Shown: positions 1 to 10,230 of the stretch, piece after piece
Layout of the letters: every line of letters begins with the position of its first letter
Numbering within the stretch: the first letter of the stretch is position 1
Assembly: GCA_018613035.1 (NCBI GenBank)
Contig: JAGGRA010000031.1
Span: 1 to 64,000 of the forward strand
Length of the DNA: 64,000 bases
Direction of reading: 5' to 3'
Source: Pseudomonas sp. ISL-84
Lineage (GTDB): Bacteria > Bacillota > Bacilli > Bacillales > Cytobacillaceae
Notes under the pieces: model-generated
The model's input: only the letters and a program-made list of their open reading frames with translations
Databases searched by the model: none
What the model was told of the DNA's origin: nothing
Position numbers and translations under genes: made by a program

Positions 1-27
1 GGCCCGAATGATTGTCTCAATAGGGTG

Positions 28-735
28 CTTATGAAGACGATATTGTAGATTTGGCCCTGAATATGGTCGCCATAAAGCTCTTATGAAGACGATATTGTAG
101 ATTTGGCCCTGAATATGGTCGCCATAGAGTGCTTATGAAGACGATATTGTAGATTTGGCCCTGAATATGGTCGCCATAGAGCTCTTATGAAGACGATATT
201 GCGGAGTTGGCCCTGAATATGGTCGCCATAGAGCTCTTATGAAGACGATATTGTGGATTTGGCCCTGAATATGGTCGCCATAGAGCTCTTATGAAGACGA
301 TATTGCGGAGTTGCACTAAATATGGTCGCCATGGAATGCTTATGAAGACGATATTGTGGATTCGGCCCTGAATATGGTCGCCATGGAGCTCTTATGAAGA
401 CGATATTGCGGAGTTGGCACTGAATATGGTCGCCATAGAGCTCTTATGAAGACGATATTGCGGAGTTGCACTAAATATGGTCGCCATGGAGTGCTTATGA
501 AGACGATATTGTGGATTCGGCCCTGAATATGGTCGCCATGGAGCTCTTATGAAGACGATATTGCGGAGTTGGCACTGAATATGGTCGCCATAGAGCTCTT
601 ATGAAGACGATATTACGGAGTTGGCCCTAAATATGGTCGCCATAGAGCTCTTATGAAGACGATATTGCGGAGGTTACAGCGGATATGGTCGTTATAGAGC
701 TCTTATAATGACGATATTGCGGCCTTGAATAATCA
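28..735. repeat. Tandem array of 52-bp dyad units
   Basis: About 13.5 contiguous units begin CTTATGAAGAC at 28, 80, 132, 184, 236, 288, 339, 391, 443, 494, 546, 598, 650 and (degenerate) 702, so the period is 52 bp with two 51-bp units. Within a unit the arm ATGAAGACGATATT can pair with AATATGGTCGCCAT (11 of 14 positions) across a loop of about 15 nt. The loop carries most of the variation. Units 288-442 recur almost exactly at 443-597 (three units, 155 bp, one mismatch seen), which shows recent duplication. The last units decay toward 735. No spacers separate units and no credible ORF crosses the array. Function is unknown; the left end may lie outside the window. Confidence 0.93.
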
Positions 736-800
736 CCGCAGAAGGAAATGCGGATGCATTTTCGCGGGATCTCGCACCTTTCGCTCCAACCAACCTTATT
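735..800. repeat. Possible remnant of a dispersed palindromic repeat
   Basis: Just after the 52-bp array a nested hairpin can form: CCGC (735-738) with GCGG (764-767), and GAAATGC (745-751) with GCATTTTC (756-763). It is followed by a GC-rich tail ending CGCTCCAACCAAC. From memory this resembles the end of GC-rich palindromic repeats scattered in Bacillaceae intergenic DNA, but I cannot confirm the family. Nothing else recognisable lies between the array and the terminator at 949. Confidence 0.35.
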
Positions 801-948
801 TATTGTTCTATTCATAAATCTATTTAAAAACAACAGGCTTTTAGAAAACAGCCTTCTATAAAACCATTACACAGGCTTGATTCTCTTAGCGAACCTCTAC
901 TTGGCGGAACAAGATAATTATCCAGACTTGAAGAATATCATTTATAAA

Positions 949-988
949 CAATGTAAAAAACGCCACATTCATGGCGTTTTTTACATTG
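949..988 (-). terminator. Terminator after appC
   Basis: A 17-bp perfect stem (949-965 with 972-988) encloses a 6-nt loop. On the minus strand it reads a GC core followed by TTTTTT, two bases after the appC stop codon. The A-run on the other side makes it potentially bidirectional. Confidence 0.9.
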
Positions 989-989
989 T

Positions 990-1910
990 TTAACGGTTTG
1001 ACTTAGGATTGAAAGCATCCTTTAATCCTTCCCCAATAAAGTTGATAGAAAGAATAGTGAAAGTTAAAATGGCTGCCGGCGGAATCCAAATCCACCATTT
1101 GCTTGTTAATACATCTGGGCTTCTCGCTTCCTGAAGCATATTACCCCAGGTTGGAATATTGATTGGAACACCGAACCCCAAGAAGCTTAGTCCTGTCTCA
1201 GCCACAATCATTGCAGCCAATGTAATGGTTGCCTGAACAATTATGGTAGACATTACGTTTGGCAATAAATGCTTAAAGATTGTCTTAGGGGCTGAACAGC
1301 CAATTGAGACTGCACTCATAATGTATTCATTTTCCTTCTCAGCCATAACCTTGCTTCGTACCAGACGGGCTGTACCGGTCCAGCTGAGAACACTGATTAC
1401 AAATATGAGGGTTCCTGTGCTTGACTCAATAAAAATTGACTTTAATACGATTACAAATAGAAGGAACGGAAAGTTCATCATAAAGTCTGTGAATCTCATA
1501 AGGGCATTATCGACCCAACCGCCAAAATACCCTGAAGTGGCACCAACAAGAGTACCAATGGTAATGACAGAGATCGTGATTGAAAATGCAAGTAAGAGTG
1601 AAGTTTTTCCACCGTGCAAAGTACGGGCAAATACATCCCGCCCGGACTTATCAGTACCGAAAAAGTGCTCGGCAGATGGTTCTTTGCTCATTTGTGTTAA
1701 ATTGATCTTGGCTGTTTCCTCTACCGGCATAGTTAGCGGCTCAGCCAATATGGACATTGCACAGACAATCAGCAAAAAGGCTAAACTGATCATAGCTATT
1801 TTATTGCGCAAAAACTTGCGGCGGGCGAGAGCCCATGGTGATTGACTCTTCGGCGGTTTAGCAGGTTCTGCTAAACCGGGCGAAGTTTGCTGTGAAATTG
1901 AAGGTTCCAT
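990..1910 (-). CDS. appC: Oligopeptide ABC transporter permease AppC
   Basis: 306-aa inner-membrane permease of the OppC/DppC family. It forms the translocation pore with AppB. A cytoplasmic N-terminus (residues 1-30, Pro/Ser-rich) precedes the first membrane helix (about 37-57). The signature HFFGTDKSGRDVFAR follows the first extracellular loop, and the EAA-type cytoplasmic loop lies around residues 190-225 (SIGCSAPKTIFKHLLPN). Last gene of the five-gene minus-strand set D-F-A-B-C. This order is the B. subtilis app order, whereas opp runs A-B-C-D-F, so I prefer appC over oppC. It starts 12 bp after appB and ends two bases before a strong terminator. Confidence 0.9.
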   Translation of the reverse strand: MEPSISQQTSPGLAEPAKPPKSQSPWALARRKFLRNKIAMISLAFLLIVCAMSILAEPLTMPVEETAKINLTQMSKEPSAEHFFGTDKSGRDVFARTLHGGKTSLLLAFSITISVITIGTLVGATSGYFGGWVDNALMRFTDFMMNFPFLLFVIVLKSIFIESSTGTLIFVISVLSWTGTARLVRSKVMAEKENEYIMSAVSIGCSAPKTIFKHLLPNVMSTIIVQATITLAAMIVAETGLSFLGFGVPINIPTWGNMLQEARSPDVLTSKWWIWIPPAAILTFTILSINFIGEGLKDAFNPKSNR

Positions 1911-1922
1911 ACTCTCACCTAC

Positions 1923-2888
1923 CTAACTTAAACGAATACGCGGATCTACTAAACCATAAAGTAAATCTGCAATTAAATTTCCAATTAGTGTTAAAATGGT
2001 CAACATCATGGCGATGGCCATCATAACAGAATAATCACGTGCGTTAACTGACTCTACGAATAAATAGCCGATGCCAGGGTATGTGAAAATGGTTTCGGTA
2101 ATGATTGCCCCTCCAAATAGGTTAGCAATATCGAATCCAAGCAATGTAACAATAGGTATAATTGAATTTCTTAGAATGTGCTTATTATAAATCGCAGATT
2201 CCTTCGTACCTTTAGCTCTTGCAGTACGAACATAATCTTTGCGAGAGCTTTCGATCATATCATTTCTCAAAAATTGTGTATAGGCGGCTGTAGCCATGGC
2301 GCCCAATACAAGAGCCGGCAATACTGTATGTTTTGCTTTACTTAAATAATATTCTAATGTTCCTGGTTCTACGCCGCTGCCAATACTTCCACTGGCAGGA
2401 ACCCATCCCAGATTTATGGCAAAAACATAAATCGCAACTAAAGCTGCAACAAAGCTAGGTATTGCTAGTGCAAGATAATTAAATGCCGATATTAAATAAT
2501 CTCCAACGCTATAGGCAAAACGCCCAGAGTATCTTCCCATTAGAAAAGCCAATAAATAAGTTATTAAAAGAGCTGCTATTCCTAAAATAATTGTGTTCGG
2601 CAAACGATCTCCGATTAGTTCCATAACCGGGCGCTTATGAACAAATGAATCTCCAAAATCCCCTTGAACCACTCCACTCATCCAGCGGACATACTGTACT
2701 GGAATAGGATCATTTAATCCCATCTTATCCCGCATTTCTTCAATATACTCCGGATCTGAATTTAGAGGGTCTATTTTTCCAGATAGTGCATCTCCAGGCA
2801 TTAACTTAGCCAAAGAAAATACCACTACTGAGATAAGGAAAATTATTGGAATCATACCTATGAGTCGTCGAATTGTGTACTGTAGCAT
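1923..2888 (-). CDS. appB: Oligopeptide ABC transporter permease AppB
   Basis: 321-aa OppB/DppB-family permease. The N-terminal helix (RRLIGMIPIIFLISVVVFSLAKLMPGD) is typical of the family, followed by five further membrane spans. The EAA loop (VRTARAKGTKESAIYNKHILRN) lies at about 220-245, before FGGAIITETIFTYPGIGYL. It pairs with AppC. The gene sits 96 bp after appA and 12 bp before appC, consistent with one transcript. Full length for the family and no defects seen. Confidence 0.92.
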   Translation of the reverse strand: MLQYTIRRLIGMIPIIFLISVVVFSLAKLMPGDALSGKIDPLNSDPEYIEEMRDKMGLNDPIPVQYVRWMSGVVQGDFGDSFVHKRPVMELIGDRLPNTIILGIAALLITYLLAFLMGRYSGRFAYSVGDYLISAFNYLALAIPSFVAALVAIYVFAINLGWVPASGSIGSGVEPGTLEYYLSKAKHTVLPALVLGAMATAAYTQFLRNDMIESSRKDYVRTARAKGTKESAIYNKHILRNSIIPIVTLLGFDIANLFGGAIITETIFTYPGIGYLFVESVNARDYSVMMAIAMMLTILTLIGNLIADLLYGLVDPRIRLS

Positions 2889-2984
2889 TTTCCATTCCCC
2901 TTACCAAACAAAAATTTATTCGTTGGTTAAACTGGCAATCATCGGGGGCAGAAAAACCCCCAATGATGCAGTTTCCTTATCGTA

Positions 2985-4721
2985 TTACTCTACAATGTGC
3001 CACTTATAGAACTCATCTGTTCCAAATGGAGTTACTTTCACTCCGCCAACACGCTTGTTGATAGCCCATGGATCAATACGCTGTTCAAAGAAGATGATTG
3101 GCAATTCATCGTTAACAAGCTTTTGCCATTCGTTGTAGATTTCCTGACGGTGTTCTGTAACATCTTTGCTAGCATCTTCTGGGAATGTTACACCCTTCTT
3201 GATTAGAGCATCAGACTCTTCGCTGTACCATCTCCACATGTTCCACTTGTCTGTAGATAACCAGATTCCGGATGGGTCCGGATCTGCAGATAGTCCCCAT
3301 GCGCCCATGAATGTTTCAACAGATGGATCATCTGCTTCAATAGTGTCATAGAATAGGTTGAAATCTTTTAATGATCCGCCGTTAAGCTTGGCATTTAAGC
3401 CCACTTCCTGCCAAGATTGAAGAATGAATTGAGCACGCGCTTCTGAAGTTTCAGCTCCAGCCATTGCATCAAAGTTGATTGTGAATGGCTTTCCTTCTGG
3501 ATCTTCACGGAAGCCGTCGCCGTCTTTATCAACAAAGCCTGCTTCGTCAAGTAATTTTTTCGCTTTTTCTACGTCATACTCATACTGATTGATTTCTGAA
3601 TCATCAATTTTCGCCCATGAAACTGATGGGAATGGAGTGTTTAAAGGTTTTCCTAAGCCGTTTGCAAAACCATCGATGAAAGATTGACGGTCAATAGCAT
3701 GTGCCATTGCATGGCGAAGGTTTTTGTTTTGGAACTTCTTGTTATCAGAAACTACTACACCTTTTTTAGTGTCATAATGACCCCAGTCAAAGCCAATGTA
3801 GCTGTAAGACATAGCATCTGCTTCTACCGGATTTACATTATCAAGAGCCTTGATTGCTTCCCACTGATCTTTTGGAGCCTCGATAATATCGATTTCTCCA
3901 TTTTGAACTAAACCTTGTGCAAGTGATCCATCAATGATTTTGTAAACTACGCCATCTAATTGTGGCTTGCCTTGCCAGTAATCATCAAAACGCTCAAATT
4001 CTACCATTTCACCAGGTACGATATTCTTAATTTTGAATGGTCCTACACCGATTGGGTTCTTACGAACTTGGTCAGCATCAGGAAGTTCTTTTGAAGAAAT
4101 ATCTCCGTAGTAGTGTTTTGGTTCTGGAATAGACCAAATGTTGTCCAATAAGTTAACAGAAGGTTCTGTTACTGTTACTTCTACTGTATAGTCATCAACT
4201 ACTTTAATACCTTCGATCGTGTCAGCTTTTCCATCCTTGTATTCTTGAGCACCTTTGATCATTGCTACGTTAGCAAAACGAGGTCCTTCGTAAGTTGGAT
4301 CAGCAATTAAGTACCATGCATATTCCATATCTTCAGCTGTTAACTCTTCGCCATCATGCCATTTTACACCTTGCTTAAGCTTGAAAGTTAACTTTGTTTT
4401 GTCTTCTGAAAGTTCCCATTCAGCCAGGTTTGGTTCAGGCTGTAGCTCGTCATTTGTAGCTACAAGGCCTTCATGCATAAATTGAAGGGCATTTGCATCA
4501 TCTTCCCCTTCATAGTAAGCATAAGAGAATACGCCTTTAAATGGCTGTGTGTATCCGAAGGTTACTGTTCCGCCTTCTGTTGCTTCTGTTTTTGTTTCTC
4601 CATCAGTACCGTCTTTTGGTTCTTTTTCAGTGTTAGCTTTCTCTCCGCCGCCTGAACATGCTGCAAGGAATACAGACATGATCAGAAGAACTGAAAGAAG
4701 CCAAAATGCTGATTTCTTCAT
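2985..4721 (-). CDS. appA: Oligopeptide-binding lipoprotein AppA
   Basis: 578-aa extracellular solute-binding protein, SBP family 5. The signal peptide ends in the lipobox LAAC at residues 19-22, so the mature protein should be anchored by the lipidated cysteine. An acidic linker (about 23-50) leads into the binding domain. The family signature region around EPNLAEWELSEDKTKLTFKLKQGVKWHDGEELTAEDMEYAW is clear. It binds peptides outside the cell and delivers them to AppB/AppC. The middle position in the operon matches app rather than opp. Peptide length preference cannot be read from sequence. Confidence 0.93.
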   Translation of the reverse strand: MKKSAFWLLSVLLIMSVFLAACSGGGEKANTEKEPKDGTDGETKTEATEGGTVTFGYTQPFKGVFSYAYYEGEDDANALQFMHEGLVATNDELQPEPNLAEWELSEDKTKLTFKLKQGVKWHDGEELTAEDMEYAWYLIADPTYEGPRFANVAMIKGAQEYKDGKADTIEGIKVVDDYTVEVTVTEPSVNLLDNIWSIPEPKHYYGDISSKELPDADQVRKNPIGVGPFKIKNIVPGEMVEFERFDDYWQGKPQLDGVVYKIIDGSLAQGLVQNGEIDIIEAPKDQWEAIKALDNVNPVEADAMSYSYIGFDWGHYDTKKGVVVSDNKKFQNKNLRHAMAHAIDRQSFIDGFANGLGKPLNTPFPSVSWAKIDDSEINQYEYDVEKAKKLLDEAGFVDKDGDGFREDPEGKPFTINFDAMAGAETSEARAQFILQSWQEVGLNAKLNGGSLKDFNLFYDTIEADDPSVETFMGAWGLSADPDPSGIWLSTDKWNMWRWYSEESDALIKKGVTFPEDASKDVTEHRQEIYNEWQKLVNDELPIIFFEQRIDPWAINKRVGGVKVTPFGTDEFYKWHIVE

Positions 4722-4757
4722 TTTTTTCCCCCCGAAAAATATTTTTTTGACAAAGCC

Positions 4758-5774
4758 TTATTTATATAAGTGACAAGCGACTCTATGCCCAGGCTTCACC
4801 TCCTTTAATTCCGGCTTTACGCTCTGGCACTCTGGCATTGCATGCGCACAGCGCGGATGGAATGTGCATCCTTTTGGAGGATCGATCGGGCTTGGAACAT
4901 CACCCTCTAAAATGATTCTTTCTTTCTTTTTGCGCGGATCAGGCTCAGGGATCGCAGATATAAGCGCTTGAGTATACGGATGAAGAGGTTCTGCATAAAT
5001 GCTGTCTTTCTCTGCAACTTCAACCAGACCGCCCAGGTACATAACACCAATCCGGTCACTCATATGTTTAACAACGCTTAAATCATGGGCAATAAACAAA
5101 AAAGTAAGATCAAATTCATCTTGAAGCTCTTTTAATAGATTCAATACCTGAGACTGGACAGATACATCCAAGGCTGAAACAGGTTCATCGGCAATAATGA
5201 GTTTAGGCCTTAAAGCCAGTGCCCTAGCAATTCCGATTCGCTGTCTTTGACCGCCAGAAAATTCATGTGGATATTTATAATAAGCATCTTCTGGAAGGCC
5301 GACTTTTGCAAGCAGGTCCATTACTTCTGGCTTCAGTTCTTTTTCTGATTTATTGTTATAGTTTCTGATCGGTTCAGACACCAGATGCCCAACCATCATC
5401 ATTGGGTTTAAGGATGCATAAGGATCCTGGAATACCATTTGAAAGTCCTGTCGTATTTTCCTTAAACTTGTTCCTCTGACGTTCGTAATATCCTGTCCAT
5501 CAAAAATGATTTGCCCTTCAGTAGGTTCAAGCAGCCGGAGGATTGTTCTCCCTGTTGTAGACTTTCCACAGCCTGATTCACCTACAAGTCCAAGCGTTTC
5601 CCCTTTTCTTATTTCAAAAGAAACATCATCAACCGCCTTAACGACTGCCACTGTCTTTCTGAGAATTCCACCTTTTATCGGGTAGTATGTTTTAAGGTTT
5701 TTTATCTCTAGAAGCAATTCGTTGTTGCTTTTATCCTTTTTTAAGACATCAGTGTTTTTTACATCTGTACTCAT
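4758..5774 (-). CDS. appF: Oligopeptide ABC transporter ATPase AppF
   Basis: 338-aa ABC ATPase of the OppF/DppF type. Walker [10 protein letters not shown], signature [14 protein letters not shown], and Walker [15 protein letters not shown] are all intact. The C-terminal oligopeptide-transporter extension with its Cys-rich stretch ([15 protein letters not shown]) is present and is known in this family as an iron-sulfur site. Its first base coincides with the last base of appD, so translation is probably coupled. Forms the ATPase heterodimer with AppD on the AppB/AppC pore. Confidence 0.93.
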   Translation of the reverse strand: MSTDVKNTDVLKKDKSNNELLLEIKNLKTYYPIKGGILRKTVAVVKAVDDVSFEIRKGETLGLVGESGCGKSTTGRTILRLLEPTEGQIIFDGQDITNVRGTSLRKIRQDFQMVFQDPYASLNPMMMVGHLVSEPIRNYNNKSEKELKPEVMDLLAKVGLPEDAYYKYPHEFSGGQRQRIGIARALALRPKLIIADEPVSALDVSVQSQVLNLLKELQDEFDLTFLFIAHDLSVVKHMSDRIGVMYLGGLVEVAEKDSIYAEPLHPYTQALISAIPEPDPRKKKERIILEGDVPSPIDPPKGCTFHPRCAHAMPECQSVKPELKEVKPGHRVACHLYK

Positions 5775-6799
5775 TATGCGTTCACCTCTGTTTTAGGGCG
5801 GCTAGTTTCGTAAAGGAGACAGGCAACCTCATGTCCTTCTTCATTTTCTGCCAATTGAGGTGTAACAGTTAAGCACTCTGGCATTGCCTTCGGGCAGCGC
5901 GCCGCAAATTTACACCCAGTTTTAGGCATATTTTTCAATGAAGGTACAATCCCTTTAATTGTGCTAAGTGTTTCAACTTCTTCATCCATTTTTGGAATGG
6001 CCCCCATTAATAGCTGGGTATATGGATGTTTCGGATTATGAAATAAAGAATCGACATCTGTCCGCTCTGCAATTTTCCCTGCATACATAACAATTACTTC
6101 ATCGCACATCTCGGCAACCACACCCAGGTCGTGAGTTATCAAGATAACTGACATATCATTGACTTCCTGGATCTCCTTCAAAAGCTCCAATATTTGGGCT
6201 TGTACAGTAACATCCAGCGCTGTAGTCGGTTCATCAGCGATAAGCAGCTTTGGCTGGCAAGCAATTGCAATGGCAATCATTACCCTTTGCCTCATACCGC
6301 CTGAAAGCTGGTGCGGATATTCATCAACAATCTTTTCTGGCCTTGAAATTCCTACACTTTTTAAAAGTGCAATACTTTTAAGGCGAGCTTCCTTTTTTGA
6401 TATTTTCATATGGTTGAATAATACTTCCTGCAACTGAAAGCCGATAGAGAAGACTGGATTTAATGAAGTCATGGGCTCCTGGAATATCATTGCGATATCC
6501 TTTCCCCTAATCTTATTAATCTCTGAATCTGTCATATTCTCCAGGTGAACACCATCAAATAAAATTTCTCCATTGCGGATTTTTCCTATTCCTTTCGGCA
6601 AAAGCTGCATGACTGAAAGACTCATTACAGATTTACCACAGCCGGACTCTCCTACGATTCCGACTATTTGCCTAGGCTTAACACGGAAAGAAACGTTATC
6701 AACAGCATTGTAATATGTACCATCTATAGAAAAAGCTGTTTCTAAATTTTTCACCTCTAGCAAAGGTGTGTCATTATGTGAATGGGATTTAGCGCTCAT
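5774..6799 (-). CDS. appD: Oligopeptide ABC transporter ATPase AppD
   Basis: 341-aa ABC ATPase of the OppD/DppD type and the first gene of the app operon. Walker [10 protein letters not shown], signature LSGGMRQRVMIAIAI, Walker B LLIADEPTTALDVT, and the C-terminal Cys motif (GCKFAARCPKAMPEC) are intact. The ribosome site AAGAGGTG lies upstream of the ATG. About 110 bp of AT-rich DNA and the yjaZ terminator separate it from yjaZ, so the app operon probably has its own promoter there, although I see no clear -35/-10 pair. Confidence 0.93.
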   Translation of the reverse strand: MSAKSHSHNDTPLLEVKNLETAFSIDGTYYNAVDNVSFRVKPRQIVGIVGESGCGKSVMSLSVMQLLPKGIGKIRNGEILFDGVHLENMTDSEINKIRGKDIAMIFQEPMTSLNPVFSIGFQLQEVLFNHMKISKKEARLKSIALLKSVGISRPEKIVDEYPHQLSGGMRQRVMIAIAIACQPKLLIADEPTTALDVTVQAQILELLKEIQEVNDMSVILITHDLGVVAEMCDEVIVMYAGKIAERTDVDSLFHNPKHPYTQLLMGAIPKMDEEVETLSTIKGIVPSLKNMPKTGCKFAARCPKAMPECLTVTPQLAENEEGHEVACLLYETSRPKTEVNA

Positions 6800-6923
6800 G
6801 GGACACCTCTTACCTTTTCGAATTATTCTGTTAATTCATTCTATTTGTCTAAAATATTATTACAAAGTTATTACAATTGCAAGATTTTTTTAAAATTTGT
6901 TAAGATTCATTTTTTTAGACTAG

Positions 6924-6946
6924 AAAAAAAGCCCTCCCTTTAGGGC
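6924..6946 (-). terminator. Terminator after yjaZ
   Basis: GCCCT (6931-6935) pairs with AGGGC (6942-6946). On the minus strand the stem is followed by seven T residues (6930-6924). It lies just downstream of the yjaZ stop and upstream of appD. Confidence 0.75.
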
Positions 6947-6956
6947 TTTAAAGCGT

Positions 6957-7744
6957 TTATATATCCAGTTTAAATAAAGTTGGCTTTACAAAATATTCGG
7001 ATGGCGCAATAAAAGAAAGTTTTGTAGAAAAACTTTTTTTCTCTCTGTACTCTCTAATAATTTCATATCCGACTGCATATCCCAGCAATTCTGGGTAGGG
7101 ACTTTCACCATATAATAATTTCTGATGAAGCCTCTCCTCTTTTCTCATCTTTAAATGATCTTTGAGTACTTTTTCCCATAGATGCCTAATCTCTTCATTT
7201 GAATATAAAGTGCACCATTTTCCTCTATACTCTTTACCGACATACATTTCAACAGAATGCTCAGCCAAACCTTCCAGGATAATGGAATCCAGCAAAGTGT
7301 ATTCTTCCAAGCTCTTTCTCTGGCTGTTAATCCGGCACGAATGGTGGTATTCATGAACGAATAGGGCCTCCAATTCCTTTTCATCTAAGTCTGGAGTCAA
7401 AAATAGAAACAGCATGTTTTTAAATGATACCCCTGATTTCCCTGCCTTTCTTGAAAATAGTCCCCCGGCTGCTGCCGGAAAAATGTATACATCAATGTCT
7501 GGTCCTGCCCATTTGTGCTTATATTTTAAATATATCTTTTCAACAAGGCGCCATGCGTCTTTTTCTCTTAATTCCCTGAACGTATTCTGGCTGTTCCGGT
7601 CAGGCTTATACATTCCAAAGCTTTTTAAGTATTGATATATTTTTCTTGAATTTGTCTCATTGAAGGAATCCAACAGTTTTTCACAAATATCAATCGGATT
7701 GTTAAAGCTTTCTTTAAGCCATTTATCTGTTCTGACTACCCCAT
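6957..7744 (-). CDS. yjaZ: YjaZ-like DUF2268 protein, apparent frameshift at start
   Basis: DUF2268 protein with a zinc-protease-like helix LFVHEYHHSC and a downstream Glu (LEGLAEHSVEMYVGKEYRG), as in the predicted Zn-dependent members of this family. The uninterrupted frame begins only at a TTG (7673) without a ribosome site. Upstream coding-like residues continue in the same frame (VVRTDKWLKESFNNPIDICEKL), and an ATG at 7744-7742 has an excellent site (AGGGGTGG). The ATG is one base out of frame: the run after it has four G where five would restore a 262-aa protein, close to my memory of B. subtilis YjaZ (about 260). The position between fabF and appD also fits yjaZ. Either a real mutation or a homopolymer sequencing error. 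Confidence 0.75.
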
Positions 7745-7864
7745 TATTCCACCCCTAATCTCAGATAACTTCTTAAAATTTTATGTAGGTTAGTGAACTT
7801 TAGTTCTTTGCTGGCATACAAAAAAGATTACAAATAGATGAATAAATATATTTTGCAAAATAAA

Positions 7865-7911
7865 AAGCTGACTCATTTAGGCCGTCATTTAACGGCCTTT
7901 TGAGTCAGCTT
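7865..7911 (-). terminator. Terminator after fabF
   Basis: An 11-bp outer stem AAGCTGACTCA (7865-7875) with TGAGTCAGCTT (7901-7911), plus inner stem AGGCCGT (7879-7885) with ACGGCCT (7892-7898), lies immediately after the fabF stop. A T-rich tract follows on the minus strand. Confidence 0.85.
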
Positions 7912-7917
7912 CTTCAA

Positions 7918-9156
7918 TTAATCATATTTTTTAAAAACAATTGTTGCATTATGGCCGCCAAATCCTAATGAATTGCTCATTGCAGCCTTTATTTCTTTTT
8001 CCCTTGATTTGTTTGGTACATAATCAAGATCACATTCAGGATCCGGTGTTACAAGATTAATCGTTGGAGGCAATATTCCTTCATTCATTGCCAGCACTGT
8101 AAAAATGGCTTCAATTCCGCCCGCTGCTCCAAGCAGGTGGCCTGTCATCGACTTAGTCGAGCTTACCGCCAATTTGTAGGCATGCTCGCCAAACACCTCT
8201 TTAATTGCCAATGTTTCAAATTTGTCATTATAATCTGTGCTCGTTCCATGAGCATTAATATAATCGATATCCTCTGGTTTTAAACCGCCGTCTTCGATTG
8301 CCATTTTCATCGCTCGTGCTCCGCCTTCTCCGCCTGGTGCCGGAGCGGTTATGTGATAAGCATCTCCAGTTGCTCCATATCCTACAATTTCAGCATAGAT
8401 TTTAGCTCCGCGTGCAAGTGCATGCTCCAATTCCTCAAGTACGACAACGCCTGCTCCCTCACCGATGACAAATCCGTCCCGATTTTGATCGAATGGACGG
8501 CTGGCCGTTTTCGGATCTGGATTAGTGGATAGAGCCGTATTTGCACAGAAACCTGCCACAGACATTTTCGTGATTGGCGCTTCTGCTCCGCCAGTGACCA
8601 TCGCATCAGCATCCCCCCGCTGGATGACCTTAAAGGCATCGCCAATGGAGTTTGTTCCTGTTGCACATGCCGTAACGGTACATGAGTTAAATCCTTTTGC
8701 TCCGAGGTAAATGGAGACCTGGCCAGTGGCCATATCCGGAATCATCATTGGAACAAAAAACGGGCTCACCCTTCTGTATCCGCGTTTCAAAAATGTCTCA
8801 TACTGGTTTTCAAAGGTTTCCATTCCTCCGATGCCGGATCCGATCCACACACCAATACGATGTGCATTATCATCAGTAATCTGAAGGTTGGCATCTTTTA
8901 CCGCCATCAATGAAGACGCAACAGCATAATGTGTAAAGCGGTCCATCTTTCTGGCATCTTTTTTGTCCATATACTCTTCAGGATTGAAATCCTTTACTTC
9001 CGCAGCCACTTTAGCTGGATACTCTTCAGCATTTAATCTTGTTAGAGGGCCTACTCCGGATACCCCTGATTTAATATTGTTCCATGTCGTTTCTGTATTA
9101 TTTCCAAGTGGTGTTACAGCACCAATGCCTGTAACGACAACTCTTCTCTTATCCAT
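7918..9156 (-). CDS. fabF: Beta-ketoacyl-ACP synthase II
   Basis: 412-aa elongating condensing enzyme (KAS II) of type II fatty acid synthesis in the cytosol. It extends acyl-ACP with malonyl-ACP. The catalytic triad is intact: Cys in [10 protein letters not shown], His in [11 protein letters not shown], and His in [13 protein letters not shown], plus the Gly-rich C-terminal loop [11 protein letters not shown] start it at [10 protein letters not shown] because the site AAAGGAGC lies just upstream; a longer in-frame extension to 9252 overlaps fabH and looks non-coding. It follows fabH by about 60 bp, as in the B. subtilis fabHA-fabF operon. Confidence 0.95.
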   Translation of the reverse strand: MDKRRVVVTGIGAVTPLGNNTETTWNNIKSGVSGVGPLTRLNAEEYPAKVAAEVKDFNPEEYMDKKDARKMDRFTHYAVASSLMAVKDANLQITDDNAHRIGVWIGSGIGGMETFENQYETFLKRGYRRVSPFFVPMMIPDMATGQVSIYLGAKGFNSCTVTACATGTNSIGDAFKVIQRGDADAMVTGGAEAPITKMSVAGFCANTALSTNPDPKTASRPFDQNRDGFVIGEGAGVVVLEELEHALARGAKIYAEIVGYGATGDAYHITAPAPGGEGGARAMKMAIEDGGLKPEDIDYINAHGTSTDYNDKFETLAIKEVFGEHAYKLAVSSTKSMTGHLLGAAGGIEAIFTVLAMNEGILPPTINLVTPDPECDLDYVPNKSREKEIKAAMSNSLGFGGHNATIVFKKYD

Positions 9157-9218
9157 TATGATTGCAGCTCCTTTTAGAATATCATCAAATGGTTTAATAA
9201 TATTTACTATTGCTTTCT

Positions 9219-10151
9219 TTATCTTCCCCAGCGCATGGCAATGGCACCCCAAGTTAATCCCCCGCCAAAACCAACCATCACAAGCAGATCATCATCTTTA
9301 ATTTTGCCAGCTTCAAGCTCTTCAACCAACGCAATCGGAATGGAAGAAGCTGAAGTATTTCCATATTTATGAATTGTTTTTGACATTTTTTCAACTGGGA
9401 GTTCAAGCCTTTGCCTGGACGCTTCCATGATTCGGATATTTGCCTGGTGCGGAATAAGAAAATCCACATCCTCTTTTGAAAGACCTGCTTTATCCAGTAC
9501 ATTAATACAGCTTTCACCCATTTGGCGGACCGCAAATTTAAATACTTCGCGTCCGTTCATAATGATATGTTCATCCTGGTAAAGATGCTTAGCTCCTGTT
9601 CCATCCGCACCCAGTTCAAACGAAAGAATGCCCCTTCCATCAGAAACTGGCCCCAGCACAACAGCGCCTGCTCCGTCACCAAATAAAACAGCTGTGTTCC
9701 GGTCATTCCAATCAGTAATTTTTGATAATTTTTCTACACCTACTACTAATACATGTTTATATGTCCCTGTTTCAATAAATTGTTTACCTGTTATGATACC
9801 ATACATGAATCCTGCACACGCAGCACTGACATCCATTGCAGCTGCCTTTACTGCTCCCAGACGTTCTTGCAGCATGCAGGCAACAGAAGGAAACGGGTGA
9901 TCAGGAGTAACCGTTGCGACCAGAATCATATCTAAATCCTCAGCTGCAACCCCCGCGTTATCCAAGGCATTCCTTGCTGATTCATAAGCCATGTCTGATG
10001 TATCCATGTTATCATCCGCAATTCTTCTTTCTTCAATTCCAGTCCTTGTCCGAATCCATTCATCCGAAGTATCTACGATTTTCTCCAAGTCAGCATTTGT
10101 CACCACTTTTTCAGGCAGATATCTTCCAATCCCAAAAACTCCTGCATTCAT
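9219..10151 (-). CDS. fabH: Beta-ketoacyl-ACP synthase III
   Basis: 310-aa KAS III. It condenses acyl-CoA primers with malonyl-ACP to start fatty acid synthesis and helps set branched-chain fatty acid content in Bacillus. The triad is visible: Cys in [12 protein letters not shown], His in IPHQANIRI, and Asn in [10 protein letters not shown]. Start chosen at [15 protein letters not shown], preceded by an AAGGGAGTGG site; the upstream in-frame extension to 10229 runs into the promoter. B. subtilis has two paralogues, and this position (next to comZ and fabF) is that of fabHA. A FapR-like half-site lies about 90 bp upstream. Confidence 0.95.
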   Translation of the reverse strand: MNAGVFGIGRYLPEKVVTNADLEKIVDTSDEWIRTRTGIEERRIADDNMDTSDMAYESARNALDNAGVAAEDLDMILVATVTPDHPFPSVACMLQERLGAVKAAAMDVSAACAGFMYGIITGKQFIETGTYKHVLVVGVEKLSKITDWNDRNTAVLFGDGAGAVVLGPVSDGRGILSFELGADGTGAKHLYQDEHIIMNGREVFKFAVRQMGESCINVLDKAGLSKEDVDFLIPHQANIRIMEASRQRLELPVEKMSKTIHKYGNTSASSIPIALVEELEAGKIKDDDLLVMVGFGGGLTWGAIAMRWGR

Positions 10152-10230
10152 GGAGCCCCACTCCCTTTCTGTTTTCCCCATATTATTTACAAAGCACATT
10201 CGTTCATATTTCATATATATTATTATCAAT

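Noticed and set aside
28-735. CRISPR array
   Set aside because: Units touch each other with no unique spacers, the period is fixed at 51-52 bp, and no cas gene is in view.
651-833. 60-aa minus-strand ORF at the end of the array
   Set aside because: It runs through the repeat and a hairpin, has no ribosome site and has low-complexity content.
1243-1845. 200-aa plus-strand ORF
   Set aside because: Exactly antisense to appC; its open state follows from appC codon use, and it has no ribosome site.
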